Notes: generated by a model from the letters alone, not told the origin. DNA of 64,000 bases from Lepidostoma basale (GCA_022606425.2 JAHDVF020000889.1:248001-312000); one strand, 5' to 3'. Positions 10,052-22,115 are shown, counted from the first letter of the stretch. Program-made: numbers and translations.

Positions 10052-11344
10052 ATTTGCATAAATTATTGTGTAATAAAACTTCTAGAAAACAGTCGTTTTC
10101 ATTTGTATTTTACATCATTGTTCAAAAAACAATAAATAACAAGAAATGTGAATATTCGTTTGAACAACACGTATTGATTTATAAATTGAGCAATACCCTA
10201 TACTCGTAATCGTTTTAATTCATATCAAATATTCCGAGTGTTCGTTAATAGATTGAGATAGATTAACAAAATTACTTTGAGTTTTGATACAACATATCGG
10301 TAATTAACACGGAATAATCAATTCGAATAATATTGTTTAAATTCTCTTCAATAACCTTGACTCGCTACGAATCGGTTATTAATAACTTAATAATTCATAA
10401 ATGTAAACACATCGCTTTCAAAAGATCGATATCGAAAACTTAGTTACAAATAATTTAACAGTTTACATTTTAACGTTACCGAGTGATAATTAAACCACTT
10501 GGAACTTTCTGTATGTATTTAAAGTTAAGAATATCAACTTTAAAGTGAACAAATGCGCTTTATTAGCTTTCGAAACATTTCGTTTGATATTAGATGTGAA
10601 TAAATATTTTGTAATAAGAGACAACTCGCGCTACATTTACCTGATTGTGTATTGCCTTTGAACAAGAGTAGACGGGAAAATTGCCCCTCTCAACGATGAT
10701 ATTTCTCATGTTTCTTTGATATTAAAATTGTCCCTTGCCAAGTGTGCGGCAGCAGTAAATGATACTCTGTATTCCGCATATTTCAAAGAAAATGTCCCTA
10801 TTGTATTCAAACCTCCAATTACGGCGGCATTCCTGTCGAATGCCACGCGCTGCAACTTCGTGTTGAATGGAAAGAAGAAAGGCTGGTACGGATTACTAAG
10901 TATAGCCCCAACAGTCCCACGACTCAGGTTGCACATATATCTTTAAACAGCCTACTATATCAGGGTATTTAAAGATAGAGCCAGATGCGACATTTGAGTA
11001 GCGATTTGCTTCTGGTTATGTAAAGCCTCGCAATACATTTGCGGGGCATTAACATTTTCACAATAGTCTAGTACTTATAATATTAAAAAAAGTAAACTAG
11101 TTTATTGCTTCTTAAACAATGATATACTTGAAATATTATGGATAATGCAAGGCAAAACATGTAATTCTTATAAAATATAATATTAAAATACTTCTAAAAA
11201 CAGCCGTTTTCATTCGTACGTAAACTTGTTTTGGTATATTTAAATCAACTGTTAACATAAATTAATTTTTTTACTGTGAATCAATTTTCTTTTACGTGAT
11301 TGTACACTGTATCGGAGATTAAAATATAGAGATTATTTTGCTGC
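10052..11344. other. Mostly unique intergenic sequence with one conserved-looking island
   Basis: AT-rich overall. Around 10680-10950 the composition becomes balanced, with overlapping open frames on both strands (76 codons each) that resemble no family; it could be non-coding conserved sequence. A degenerate family b scrap (GGATAATGCAAGGCAAAACA) lies at about 11140-11170. Confidence 0.5.
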
Positions 11345-11519
11345 TTAATCTTGCACCTCGTCCTCCATTACGCTCAGTCGTCTGCAGCTTTCTTCAGCTC
11401 AGCAAATGAGAAGCAGTTCATGTCCACGAACTCTTTTTTTAGATTCTCCCGTCATTTAATGTCTCGATTTGGACAAATAAATTAATTCAAAGGTGGTGTG
11501 GTGTTAAATTAAGATTCTA

Positions 11520-11740
11520 TATGCAGGGTGGATTTCAACTCTCTTCTATGGTCTCAACCTAAAGATTGGTCTGCAGCAAGGCGATGCATCCCCCCCTCCA
11601 CTATACTCGGTCCTCGGCAACTCTCTTCAACTCCGCATAAGAGGTGCAGCCCATATCGCGGCAAATCTGGTCTAGGTACTCCTGGCGAGGTCGTCCTCTG
11701 CCAATCGATCCCTTGACCATTCCCTCCAATACATTTAAAT
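11520..11740 (-). pseudogene. LINE-D 3' fragment
   Basis: The complement encodes the LINE-D end module: a G(R/Q)P(R)QEYLDQICRDMG-like block followed by the TTCAACTCCGCATAAGAGGT-type segment and the terminal CTGCAGCAAGGCGATGCATC segment, seen also at 23.3 kb and 54.7 kb. Everything upstream is missing. Sequence at 11345-11460 may be a diverged continuation of a related element, but I could not align it confidently. Confidence 0.7.
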
Positions 11741-12716
11741 ATTTCAGAATTTCAACAAAAGATTTAAAAAGAACAAATTAATGGTTTTATTATGAAATGT
11801 AGCAAGTACAATAAAAAACTATTGACGTATGTTTTTGCAAATGCTCTAATTTCTTAAAAAGATGTTAAATTGATTAAAAACAATCGATATAAACTTATTA
11901 AAGACTTTATTTGCCATCGAAAACTTGGCGTAATTGCAAGTCCGTGAGAACCATACAAAGTATTTCTTTATTTCATATACATAATTATTTAACACCCTTT
12001 CTAATAAATAAAATCATTTGGTTAGGTAAAGTAGCAGGGGAGAAAACATTATTAAAAATGTAGCATGTATGGTAATGAAATATTAAAATATAAGGGAACA
12101 TTGTAGAGTCAGTGAGATACATTTTGCTTATTGGATGGAATGTTTTAGAATGGTGAAGAGCTCTAGAATCCAGGATGTAATGACGTGGAAAGCATTTCGC
12201 GATTGTAAGAGACCGATGGAGGTAACTCTTAAGACAGCCCAGATCCGCACGGGCTATTACGCTTATTACCATTATGATGGGCATTAAAATGAACAAACCG
12301 AAATGGTAAAAGCGTTTTTTTTTCTCTGGTTGATATGAAAACAGGTCGCATCTTCGCGCATGCCTTGTTCTGCCGCGTAAATAATTTTGCCTGCGCAGTT
12401 CATATATCACCGTGATTCGTGTTATACCAGCAATAAATCGGACGGCGAATCGTTTTAGGATATCCTGACTCCTCCATTGTTGTGCTACACTTGGGGAGAC
12501 TTTCTGTTTTCAAATTCGGAAGAATTATTGCCCTTTCCGTTGTTTTCGCATCGTATCTAACTTGATAATCTGCCCAGAGACACGGAGACACAGCACAGGG
12601 CCGGTTCCCTCCCCTACCCAGCCCCCGCCGCACATCGATCTTCTCGTGATGGATACACTACACAAAACATTTATTTTTCAGATAATGTAATGGCGAATAT
12701 AATTCTGTTACATATT
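11741..12716. other. Intergenic sequence with a GC-rich patch
   Basis: A GC-rich patch at about 12585-12640 (CCCCTACCCAGCCCCCGCC) contrasts with the AT-rich surroundings. Minus-strand open frames at 11985-12410 and 12400-12633 show no family resemblance. Confidence 0.5.
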
Positions 12717-13088
<372 letters not shown>

Positions 13089-14039
13089 TATTTATATAAA
13101 TACCAATATAATAACCAACGTAAGCTTACTTCAACAAGTGAAACAAAAGTTTTACTAGTTGCAATATTTGAATAATTTCTTGAATAAACGGGTAACGAAG
13201 TGAATTGTTAGAATAAGTGATTTTGAAATATTTAAGCATAAGCATAAAATCCATGAAATATTAACGACATTGAAAACTCCAAGCTCACATGTAACGGGTG
13301 GGTAAGTTCGTGTTTACGGTGCCATAAAAGAAAACATGCAGAATTGAGAGCTCTAAACAACTCTCGCGAGTTTATGACGCACAGAACAGGTCAGGACGAT
13401 CGATGACTCCGTGCTTCCTATTGGATAAACGGGAAAATATTATATAGGAGCACTGAGGAGATCAAAACTTTGCACCCGCCAGTTGCCGCAACAAGTATTG
13501 CCAAGTTCCCGGCGGGCGCCAGCCACCCCCGATGACTGCAGCGGAAAAGTTTTTATAACATTCGGGACAATTCACAAGATTGTTCTTCTTAAAAGACATG
13601 GCGTTCTTTCACTTCGTTTCTCTAAATAGTGAACGTGTTATTGTATCGTATTGCCAAACTTTTCTTAAAAACAGGCCAACGCCGTAAATCTGATATCTCT
13701 AAAATGATACGATTCCCAGAACGAACAGTCTGTTAAATTTATTGTTTCTGAAAGGATTTTATTTAAAATATATTGTATACCTGTATAAATAAATATCTTT
13801 AACAGTAAATTTATATTTTATCATATCACGAAATTTTTATTTATTTATTTATTTAAACTAAATATTTTACTCTCGATTTGCATCTTCATACATACCCACT
13901 TCATTTTATTAAAAATATCCAGAATTTATGATTACTATTATATATTATGATAGATTTTTAATATATTTTAAGCATATCTATGATGATTTTCTTGATCGTG
14001 TTTATATATATAACTTCTCAAGAACAACACAATTTATAA
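13089..14039. other. Intergenic sequence with GC-rich island
   Basis: A GC-rich island at about 13480-13560 (with GGCGGGCGCCAGCCACCCCC) interrupts AT-rich DNA. No long frame crosses it and it matches no repeat in the window. Confidence 0.55.
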
Positions 14040-14367
14040 GGTTTATTTAAATTATTCTCTTTAAGGATTTAAGTATCTTAATAGAGACGAAGATGTAAAT
14101 TGTTTTTGAAACAGAATATGGTAGTTGAGGTGTTTTACAGGGGAATGTAGTATTACATAAAACGATCGCTTAACCCAACCAATAACAGGTAATAAGTCCT
14201 GTAAAACGCCTCGACCACCATATTCTGTTTCCAAAAACAATTGGATTTCAGTATCAAAACGATTTCAGTATCTCTATTGAGAGACTGAAATCCTTAAAAA
14301 TGATTAACGCGCAATGCGTAAAATCCAGTATTTGTCTACAAGTATTTGTATACATTCAAAAACAAAA
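14040..14367. repeat. M1 dispersed repeat, second hairpin copy
   Basis: The sequence GAGACGAAGATGTAAATTG to CTCGACCACCATATTCTG repeats the hairpin core of the 7.8-kb element, including the central ACGATCGCTTAACCCAACCA. The right end is the reverse complement of the M1 terminal motif (ACAAGTATTTGTATACATTC at 14338-14357). A smaller hairpin (GATTTCAGTATCTC / GAGACTGAAATC) lies at about 14262-14295. Confidence 0.75.
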
Positions 14368-15179
14368 TAAATTATTATCATCGAATCACAATTTTCCAAT
14401 AGTATTGTATTTTGTAAGTGTCGTGAAGTTCCGAGTTTTATATATTAAAAGAATCATATATTTCTAAGCTAGGGCTTTAATTAATTCAAAGAATGACACC
14501 ACTTATACAAAAAATAAAGACTTATTAATATTCCAACTTCACAGAAGTAGCAATGTGGAAAATATTTAAACCCTTAAAATGAATCAATCTTCTGAACGTG
14601 ATAAAAAAGAACACAAAATGCGCGACTCTTTAATCGTACCAAAAATAATCCCGTAATCACCACTGTAGGTGGGTTGTATACGGTGTAGACGAGGAATTCT
14701 GAAATGCTGTTTTTACGCAAATTAAAAATGATACCTGTTATGGAGGGGGAGGTCGGCTGGCGCGTGGGGTAGGCAGGGGTTGCAGGAGGGATTAGGTGGC
14801 GGCTGGCGCCCCGCTTGTTGCTTAGAAAGGATCATCCCACCGCTAACGTGATTTGAACGTCCGCAGCTCACCCCCTAACACGGGGGCTCAATCAAGCCGA
14901 AGGCATTTTACGTGCTCTGTCCAGATCCAGTAGGTACTACATAATGCCAAAGTGTAATATGTTAGGCGGGGAAATAAACAGTTTGAAGACATGCACCAAA
15001 ATAAATTTGATAATTGGACATCATCAGGCAAAGCAATAATCTTCTGTTATATTAAAGTTATTCGAATTTCGCCTAGTCCACATGATAACTTACTAGATCT
15101 GAATCGTATGAGCTAAGTTCATGTTTTTTCGCATTATATTATATTAAATTAAATCTGATTGAATGCAATGTTTATAACA
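14368..15179. other. Intergenic sequence with GC-rich island
   Basis: The stretch 14735-14960 is strikingly GC-rich and G-rich on the plus strand between 14741 and 14815 (GGAGGGGGAGG, GGGG and GGAGGG runs). It has no open frame of note and no copy elsewhere in the window. Candidate conserved non-coding sequence or promoter-proximal region of an unseen gene. Confidence 0.5.
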
Positions 15180-15712
15180 TTGGAAACAAGAATTTATCAA
15201 TGAAAACGAAAATGGCCGTTCACAATAGAGTTCTGGTCCCAACCCTTATGTATGGAAGCGAAGCATAGAAATGGCAGAAGAAAGATGAGAGCAGAATAAA
15301 TGCGGTAGAGATGAGGTCTCAAGAAAGGTGAAACGATATACGACAGAATCGCAAATGCTGATATTAGAAAGGAATGTTGAGCGAAATAAGGTATTATGAA
15401 CAAAATTATGAAAGGGACATATGGAGCGCATCGGTGAAGAAAGAATGGTTAAAAAAGTATACGTTAACGATGTACATGAAGTACGAAGTCGAGGTAGATC
15501 GAGGAAAACATGGCATGACCAAATTAATCAAATTTTAAAGGTTGGTCATGTCAGAAGCCATAAGAATCGACGTGCTTGTATGACTCGCTGTATGAATGTG
15601 GAGGAAGCTAGAGAGGTATCTCAGAATAGAGTAGTGTGGCGGTCCATTGTCTCTGCCTACTCCTGCGGAGAAACGGCGTGATGGTTTGTTGTTGTTGTTG
15701 CTGTTGCAATGT
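15180..15712 (+). pseudogene. LINE-A-related subfamily with GTT tail
   Basis: The plus strand encodes MKTKMAVHNRVLVPTLMYGS, an eroded middle, then MERIGEERMVKKVYVNDVHE, RSRGRSRKTWHDQINQILK, GHVRSHKNRRACMTRCMNVE and SAYSCGETA. It shares the LINE-A plan but differs at many positions, and its tail is GTT repeats (about 15684-15705) rather than GTTA. Frameshifts near 15270 and 15330 break it. Confidence 0.8.
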
Positions 15713-15718
15713 TGTTAT

Positions 15719-15800
15719 TTTTCTTCTTCCTTGCTGTAGAACTATGTGGTCTGTTTTCCAGAGGGTTGCTCCTTCTGTGAGGTAGATTTATAAATCCCAG
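15719..15800 (-). pseudogene. LINE-C 3' terminal scrap
   Basis: TTCTTCTTCCTTGCTGTAGA followed by ATGTGGTCTGTTTTCCAGAG and GTTGCTCC matches the 3' untranslated end of the 17.7-kb LINE-C copy. Only the last part survives. Confidence 0.65.
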
Positions 15801-17632
15801 ATCCCCAAAATATATTAAATAGTTAAAAAAGTAATCTTAATGGAATAATTTATTAAGTACTGCAACATTATGGTCTCTTCCATGCCGAAAGGTTGCTCCT
15901 TTAATTTTTTTAATTTAACTTGTTTAGGCGGAAAACATCGATATCTCCAAAATGCTCATTGTATTATAGTTGTCGCAATGCCGCACTCTGAGCGTAACAC
16001 ATGAAACAACAATGATTTAAATTAATTTAATTTCAAATAAGTGAATAGGGAAGAGGAATAAATCTGTCCAAGTGTTTTCAGGTCAAATGTATTTAAACCA
16101 ATGTATTTATGGGATACTTACGTGATAAAATAAATTTGCTTCGTCCGTGCTGAGTGTAACGTCACTATTGTCAATACTTCTGAGACAGGTAAACATATAT
16201 TGAGAGACTGTCACATGAATAAACGTTGACAATTAAAAAAGGAGTCGCTTTAGAAATACGATATAACTTCAATTTTGTTATTTTTTCGAGTGGTTAAATT
16301 AGTAAAATAAATATAAATAAGAAAAATAATGACGTCCTCTGAGTTATGCAACTATTTTCAGATAGATATATACGTGTAGGTATATCTTACCCTGCCTAGT
16401 ATATCGTGAATGCGGAAACTGTACCATACCATTTTACATGATTGGTACTTATGTTATGTACCTACTGTAACGCAGTAACAAAATTGTAATCAAGCATATG
16501 TTTATCTGGTGTGAACTTCCTGTCCCCCTAATCTATCGAAAAACAATATTATGTAAACATGCTGTGAATATGAAATTTAAAAGCTCAACGGAACTTATGC
16601 ACTTTGAATGCAGTAAAGTCCAGGATATTATCTTAATGTTCTTTGATATTTCCTGCTTATAAATAGGGCATTTGCTGTATTTGTCACACACATTAATTTT
16701 GGACACGAAGCTTGTAACACACATACTATATTAATAATAAATCATCGAGATCCAGTCGATCGTGCATTTTCATTTCGGAAGATCCATAACACTTATATAA
16801 GGTTAGGTTGGATAGAACGCATAGTTAAAAATGGCCTACGTGTTGCAGCCTTTAGCCTTCCTCAAAGAAGCGTAGATATACGAGTATGTTTTCGAGTAAT
16901 GGGGAATGTCTCTAAAAAAATAAAAAAATGAATGTTGGTTGAGATTCAAACCCTAAGAATGATCCTGAAATCTAGATCTGTTGCTGCAGCTAGATCGTGA
17001 AGGCATATGAGCTATCAAGATATCCATCAAGAATAGCCATAGTAAGACTTACAGGAGAGTTAGAGAATGCCTAATAGATAATGTTCGGTTAGATCAGGCT
17101 ATTTCTGAGGAAAGAAATGCGCAGGATCGAGAACTTAAAACATGAAACTAAAACAATTCAAGAGTTGTACCACTATCTTACTTAAGTAAGGTTAACTTTA
17201 TACGAATAGTTTTTCCTACAAAATCCTGTCATAACTGATAATTTCTTCCCGCAATAAAATCCTGGATAAATGGTATAAGAAGTCAGGATAATTCCATATA
17301 ATACTATCTCTGCCACATTTTACTGGTGTTACCATTAGCTGCCATATCTCACAGTCTAGTAGTTATCGTATAAATCTTGATATACTGGACGATCATATTT
17401 CTTGTGTGTGGCAATAGATGTTACTATCAAAATTTAACGTTCAGAATTTATAGCGTAGACACGGATCATTATTTAATGGCATGCGATTAGTATTACGACA
17501 CTGCCTTTGCCCTCTACATCAAATGGAAGACAATAATTTCTGCTTGTGTCACAATTTTAATATCGCAACTAGAAATGTGTATAATGCTCTCATAAAAGTA
17601 GCAAGTGGGGTCAATAAGGAGATGTTTGGCTC
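15801..17632. other. Unique intergenic sequence
   Basis: No repeat family of this window and no convincing coding frame is seen. A partial echo of the LINE-C end (AGGTTGCTCC) occurs near 15890. Confidence 0.5.
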
Positions 17633-17643
17633 ACTATAGATGT

Positions 17644-17948
17644 CTTCTTCTTCTTCTTTTTTCTTATTGTAGACCTATGTGGTCTGTTCTCCAGAGTGTT
17701 GCTCCTCCTGTGAGGTAGATTACCAGCTGTCCTTCCATCTTTTAGGTCTTCCACGAGGACGAGTCCCATTAGGCTGATTATACAATGCAATATACAGGAG
17801 TCTGGTGGTGTCCATTTTTTGAACATGATCGTACCAGTCCCCCTTTCGCTGTCTGCTCCATCTTATAATATCCTCAACCTCACATATCTCTCTTATTCTG
17901 GTGTTCCTCACGCGATCTCTAAGTGTCCTGCTTGCTATCGTCCTATCG
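17644..17948 (-). pseudogene. LINE-C 3' fragment with 11-bp target-site duplication
   Basis: A 305-bp insertion is bounded by ACTATAGATGT at 17633-17643 and 17949-17959. The complement encodes RTLRDRVRNTRIREICEVED, IIRWSRQRKGDWYDHVQKMD, and RPRGRPKRWKDSW, then a GAA-rich tail (CTT run at 17644-17658). This subfamily differs from the 23.9-kb one in the WSRQRKGDWYDH block. Confidence 0.9.
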
Positions 17949-18041
17949 ACTATAGATGTGAGATTACTTATTATTTGGAACTGTCCGCCCATTCAACAAT
18001 TCAATTTCCACGACTCGTAATGTTAGCAGTTGTAAAATCTT

Positions 18042-18160
18042 TATTCTTCTTCTTCTTCTCCTTTTAGACCTTTGGTCTGTTCCTGTTGGCAATCTGGCTT
18101 CTCTTGGGAAGTTGCCTTCTAGCTATCCTTCCATTATATTGGCGGTCTTCCTGGGGGTGA
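18042..18160 (-). pseudogene. LINE-C 3' scrap
   Basis: The CTT-rich tail at 18043-18060 followed by TTTTAGACCTTTGGTCTGTT and the GGCGGTCTTCCTGG segment (complement of the GRPPKRW-type codons) identify the last ~120 bp of a LINE-C insertion. Confidence 0.7.
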
Positions 18161-18345
18161 TGAAACATTGTCAAATTATATATACATAGTTCTTTAGATC
18201 AACATTTTTACCTTAGCTTATTTCAACCATCGTCCATAATGCCACATTCATAAATCCATTTCCGTGTCTCTATTCAAACAAACAATCTATTTTCAAAAAT
18301 ATAAAATGCTCTCTTTTCAGCTGCTTGTCTCCAGTTCATGATAAG

Positions 18346-18766
18346 GCTTCTTCTTCTTATTCTTAGTATAGGCCTAGTGGCCTGTTTCTTAAGAGGAGTT
18401 GACTCCCAGCTGTCGATCCACCTCTTTGGTGGTTTGTCCGGGGGTCGTCTACCTTGGGGCTAGCCGTGCAACACAATGAAGGGGAGTCTGGATGGATCCA
18501 TTCTCCTCACGTGTGAATACAAGTATCTTCTCGTTTGCCTTCCCCACTTAACGACATCCTCGACCTCGCATATCTCCCTTATTCGTGTATTCCTTATCGT
18601 CTTGAAGTGTCTTGCCAGATATATATCTGAGCGTCTTCATTTCTGACACTCTGAGCGCGTTTTTGGTGATTGTGGTGTCTGCCCTGCACTCGATCCCATA
18701 TGTCATGATAGGTCGCACACAAGTCTTATAGATTCTCACTTTGCTGATAATATGATTCTCACTTTA
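18346..18766 (-). pseudogene. LINE-C 3' fragment with 9-bp target-site duplication
   Basis: CATGATAAG at 18337-18345 is repeated at 18767-18775. The complement encodes VRIYKTCVRPIMTYGIECRA, DTTITKNALRVSEMKTLRYI, SGKTLQD and then, in another frame, an ICEVEDV-type block and the end module. A frameshift interrupts the KTL-Q-D region. Tail is a GAA run. Confidence 0.88.
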
Positions 18767-18775
18767 CATGATAAG

Positions 18776-19640
18776 TAATTCACATGATTCAGAAAACAGC
18801 TAATTTTCAGATATCAGTGGGCATCTGATACAAACATCTTGAATAATTACATCTCATTACAAAAAAAAATAATGAAGAAGTGTTGTACTGTATTTCTACT
18901 ACATAATAACATCTTAGGTAGTTAGTTTTATTACGATTGTTACGACATACTGAAAACATCGTAGGTAGTTAGTTTTATTATGATTGTATCGTCACTTTTA
19001 TTCACCGACAAACCGAAATTTTTCGTATTCATAATCCGGATAAGCGTTTCCATTATTTTTGCTACCGGAATTTACGAAAATTCGAATTTCAAATTTTTCC
19101 CATTCTTTTCCCTGGCGCGATGACTAATTATGAACAAATAAATGTCCCAATGTCCGATACAACACAAAGTCCTGCTGTATTTATTTGTAAAGAACAAACA
19201 ATGCTCCGGAATATTCACGAAATATTAAATACATTCACCGGATACCTGTAATTTAATTACTGCACAAAATGGAAGGGTGGCTCTGTTTTTAATTTAGCTG
19301 TCGATGCATTTTCTGATTTTCCGTAAAAATGCTATGCAATTTTGTTTTACACCACAGGTATCGATGTAGACTGAAAAATATTTTGTATTTTATTTTCAAC
19401 AAAAAAGTGAAATGTACTCTGCCACTCTGACGCCTTTGATTATTGTTTTTTTTTAAATTTGATGAATGTGGCAATTAAAATCAATCATTATTTGAAGTGT
19501 GTTAAAATTTCAGTTGGTTTTCAGCACATATGATGATGAAAATGATTTTTGGAAGGATCAGGCAAAATTCAAATACATCATCTGATTTTTACTCAATATA
19601 TGTTGATGTTTTTATATTATTTATTTACTTAAATTGATAT
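18776..19640. other. Intergenic sequence with small direct repeat
   Basis: TAGGTAGTTAGTTTTATTA occurs twice about 47 bp apart (18915 and 18962). Otherwise unrecognised AT-rich sequence. Confidence 0.5.
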
Positions 19641-19649
19641 GTTTATAAC

Positions 19650-20092
19650 TAAGTAGAATCAATATAGTATAAATGAGATCTCTTAGACGAATGTGTCGAT
19701 ACTCTGCGTACAGAATGTCGAATGAAAATATAAAAAGTGAATGCGGTGCGAATGGTGGTGTTATGAACAAAATAATGAAAGGATAATTAAGATGGTTTGG
19801 ACACATGGAAATAATGAATGAAGAAAGAACGGTAAAAAAAGTATATATTAATTATGTAAATGGACCTAGAAATAGAGGAAGACCGAGGAAATCGTGACAC
19901 GATCAAATAAATCAAATTTTGAATGTCGGCCACTTGAGGAATCAGAGCAATCGACGCACGTGCATGAAACGATGTATGAATGTTGAGGAAGCGAGAAAAA
20001 TGTGTCAGGAAAGAAAAATGTGGCATGTCATTCTTTTTGTCTACCTCCTCGGAGAGACGGGGTGATGGTTAGTTAGTTAGTTAGTTAGTTTA
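19650..20092 (+). pseudogene. LINE-A 3' fragment
   Basis: From an EMRSLRRMC-type segment (about 19670) through MSNENIKSECGANGGVMNKI, a WFGHM block, ending after CMNVEEARKM-type and SAYLLGETG-like codons into a GTTA tail of about five units at 20067-20090. Stops are present (for example TAATTAAGATGG for SLRW), so it is dead. Confidence 0.83.
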
Positions 20093-20094
20093 CA

Positions 20095-20582
20095 AAACTG
20101 TTAATGTCATGCATTTTGAATTGAGCAACAATTCTGTTTTTAATGAAAAAATAAGTTTTTTAAAGTTAATAAATAGATAATATAAAATTAGATGTACATA
20201 TTAACCACGGAATTGTAATTATACTTGATTCCAATACTTCATTGAAATACAATAATTCTGTAAAGATTAGAAACAAATAAAAATAAACGAAAATTGTAAT
20301 CACTTTAAGAAAAAATTGCAATTATTCTACTTTCTATTATTATGATAAAAATGTAATGCCAAATTTTAAATTTATTATTTTTTCGGAATTTATATATATT
20401 GATTGTTTCGGTTTTGAATTTGTTAAATTTCATAATTAATTAAGGACATATTTGTTAAATAAAAATATATTTATTGATAATTCTATGATTGGGATGAGTA
20501 AAAACATAAATATCAATCGATCAGTTGAGCTCAGTTGATAATAAAAATTCCGAATAAAAACGTTTTTGGATTATACGGTTTT
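20095..20582. other. AT-rich spacer
   Basis: Nothing recognisable. Confidence 0.5.
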
Positions 20583-20593
20583 AAAATATTTCT

Positions 20594-21000
20594 GTCACAA
20601 TGTCACAAAAAAGTGCCAACAAGCTAAGAGTCATTCAGAGAGCAATGGAGAGAGCCATGTTGGGTATCAGTTTACGGGACAGACTCAGAAATGAGGACAT
20701 AAGAGTTAGGAAAAAGGTTTCCGATGTTGTCAAGATGGTCGCAACCCTCAAGTGGCGATGGGCGGGACATGTCGCTCGCGATCCAGAAGAAAAGTGGACA
20801 AGGCGACTGCTGTGCTGGTGGCCAAGGACGGCAATGCGTGGAGTTGGGCGCCCACAGTTGCGTTGGCGCGACGATATCCGGAGAAGTGCGGGAAGTGCCT
20901 GGATGCGGATCGCTCAGAATAGAAGAGAATGGAAAATACGAGAGGAGGCCTACGTCCAGGAGTGGACGGTCAATACAGGCTGAAGTAGAAGAAGAAGAAG
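20594..21000 (+). pseudogene. LINE-B 3' fragment with intact frame and 11-bp duplication
   Basis: AAAATATTTCT at 20583-20593 is repeated at 21001-21011, bounding a 407-bp insertion. An uninterrupted frame of 127 codons starts at 20600: SANKLRVIQRAMERAMLGIS, LRDRLRNEDIRVRKKVSDVV, LKWRWAGHVARDPEEKWTRR, VGRPQLRWRDDIRRSAGSAW and EEAYVQEWTVNTG. A GAA tail follows. The fragment has only the region downstream of the reverse transcriptase, so an intact frame means a young insertion rather than a functional protein. Confidence 0.9.
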
Positions 21001-21011
21001 AAAATATTTCT

Positions 21012-21436
21012 ATGTGTAAAAGCGTTATATAAATAGTACTATTTTGTTGTGGAGTTTCTTGGTTATGAAATGTGTGTGTATTAACCTCTAGCTTGTATGA
21101 CATTTCGATATTTCGCAACAAGTCCCGCCGGATCACACAATGGGCCGCGCGCTTTGTACCCCTCTCCCCGGCTATTCCAACAGCTCTGTGAACGACGCCG
21201 ACGCGACGCCAAGTGTGAACATGACATTGTAACACGACCAGCACCAGACAAAAAGTAGTGTATCACACAGGGAAAATATTTGACATTCGCTAATTCTAAA
21301 AGCTTTTGATGCCTTTTAAAAAATGAAAATCACTCCTCGTAATGAACCTACGTTGTTTAACACGTCGCCACTTTTAAATTATGATTTTAAATTTAATTCA
21401 AATGAATCTGGAACACGAATTGTAAATATGAAATTA
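21012..21436. other. Intergenic with GC-rich island
   Basis: At 21115-21250 the sequence is GC-rich with CpG-containing runs (GGGCCGCGCGC, GACGCCGACGCGACGCC). No open frame of note and no repeat match within the window. Confidence 0.5.
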
Positions 21437-21566
21437 TACAGCGTAATTTTCTTCTATGTTTGCCATACTTTGTGTTGTAGGTATTTTATTTGTCTTTTTC
21501 TTTTTTATATTCTTTGTATATACTCGTACAACACTAACTTAAAGTTTTTTTTTATATTATATATCT

Positions 21567-21597
21567 GACATGTTTCGGACAACCAGTCCTACCTCAG
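21567..21597 (-). ncRNA. Hammerhead-ribozyme-like motif, family a
   Basis: On the minus strand: CUGAGGU core-like start, stem II GGAC / GUCC around UGGUU, GAAA, palindromic CAUG and GUC. Upstream AUAUC can pair with downstream GAUAU after one mismatch, giving a short stem I. The sequence between the core and stem II has one or two extra bases. Confidence 0.5.
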
Positions 21598-21616
21598 TGA
21601 TATTATAAAGATAGTC

Positions 21617-21865
21617 CAGTGGCAGTACTGCCATAAAAGTCCAGAAGCCCGGCTTGCGTAAGAAATTTTGAATCAAAACCCCCAAATCTAAGAAATCATA
21701 CCCCTGCATAAACCGACAACCCACCAAATCACCTTCCAACAATGCCCCCATTAGACGTAAGAGAAATAGCCATAAGAGCTGAACCTCTGTAGGCCAGAAG
21801 AGGTTTTGAATCAAAATTTCTTACCTAAGCCGAGCTTCTGGGCTTCTATGGGAGTACCACCACTG
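21617..21865. mobile_element. MITE with ~60-bp inverted repeats
   Basis: CAGTGGCAGTACTGCCATAA at 21617 pairs with a right end whose complement reads CAGTGGTGGTACTCCCATAG, and the similarity continues about 60 bp to AAATTTTGAATCAAAACC. AAAGATA occurs just outside both ends (21607-21613, 21866-21872), although three bases separate the left copy from CAGTGG. The CAGTG start suggests a hAT relative, but the duplication is not a clean 8 bp. The middle has no coding capacity. Confidence 0.75.
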
Positions 21866-22040
21866 AAAGATACATATTTAAAATATTATAAAATTGTTTA
21901 CAAATATGATCAGTTTTGACAGATGTTATAAAGTTAGTGTTGTATATACAAAAAAAGATAAAGACAAATATACAGCGTTAGTTCAACTGTATGCTAAGAA
22001 AAAAAAATCTTTATAGTATATATCCAGATAAATTCCACAT

Positions 22041-22111
22041 AGGTTTATGGCTTCGACCGGTTTCGGCAGCTATAATAGCGAGCTGCCAAAACTGGTCGAA
22101 GCCATAAACCT
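22041..22111. ncRNA. Fused head-to-head hammerhead-like pair, family d
   Basis: A 71-bp near-perfect palindrome. The minus unit (22055-22085) and plus unit (about 22063-22096) share one stem II, GGCAGCU / AGCUGCC. Each then continues GAAAC (AAAAC in the plus copy), a CCGG or CUGG stem III, GUC, and GAAGCCAUAAACCU. The upstream CUGA core has been lost from both because the units are joined at stem II, so neither should be active. Confidence 0.5.
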
Positions 22112-22115
22112 GAGT

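Larger units (their letters stand above)
21437..21976. repeat. Family a palindromic repeat interrupted by a MITE
   Basis: The left arm (about 21437-21600, minus orientation) and right arm (about 21868-21976, plus orientation) are inverted copies of the repeat also found at 42430-42730. Shared phrases are GTTAGTGTTGTATATAC and its complement, and ATTTAAAATATTATAAAATT (right arm) against the 42.5-kb copy. The two arms are split by the 21617-21865 insertion. Confidence 0.75.

Noticed and set aside
10706..10946. 76-codon frames on both strands
   Set aside because: Mutually overlapping, no family resemblance; kept only as a possible conserved island.
20064..20092. Telomeric TTAGG repeats
   Set aside because: The unit is TTAG (GTTA), the 3' tail of LINE-A, not the five-base insect telomere repeat.
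20672..21244. 190-codon minus-strand frame
   Set aside because: It is antisense to the LINE-B coding stretch at 20594-21000 and shows no protein-family resemblance.
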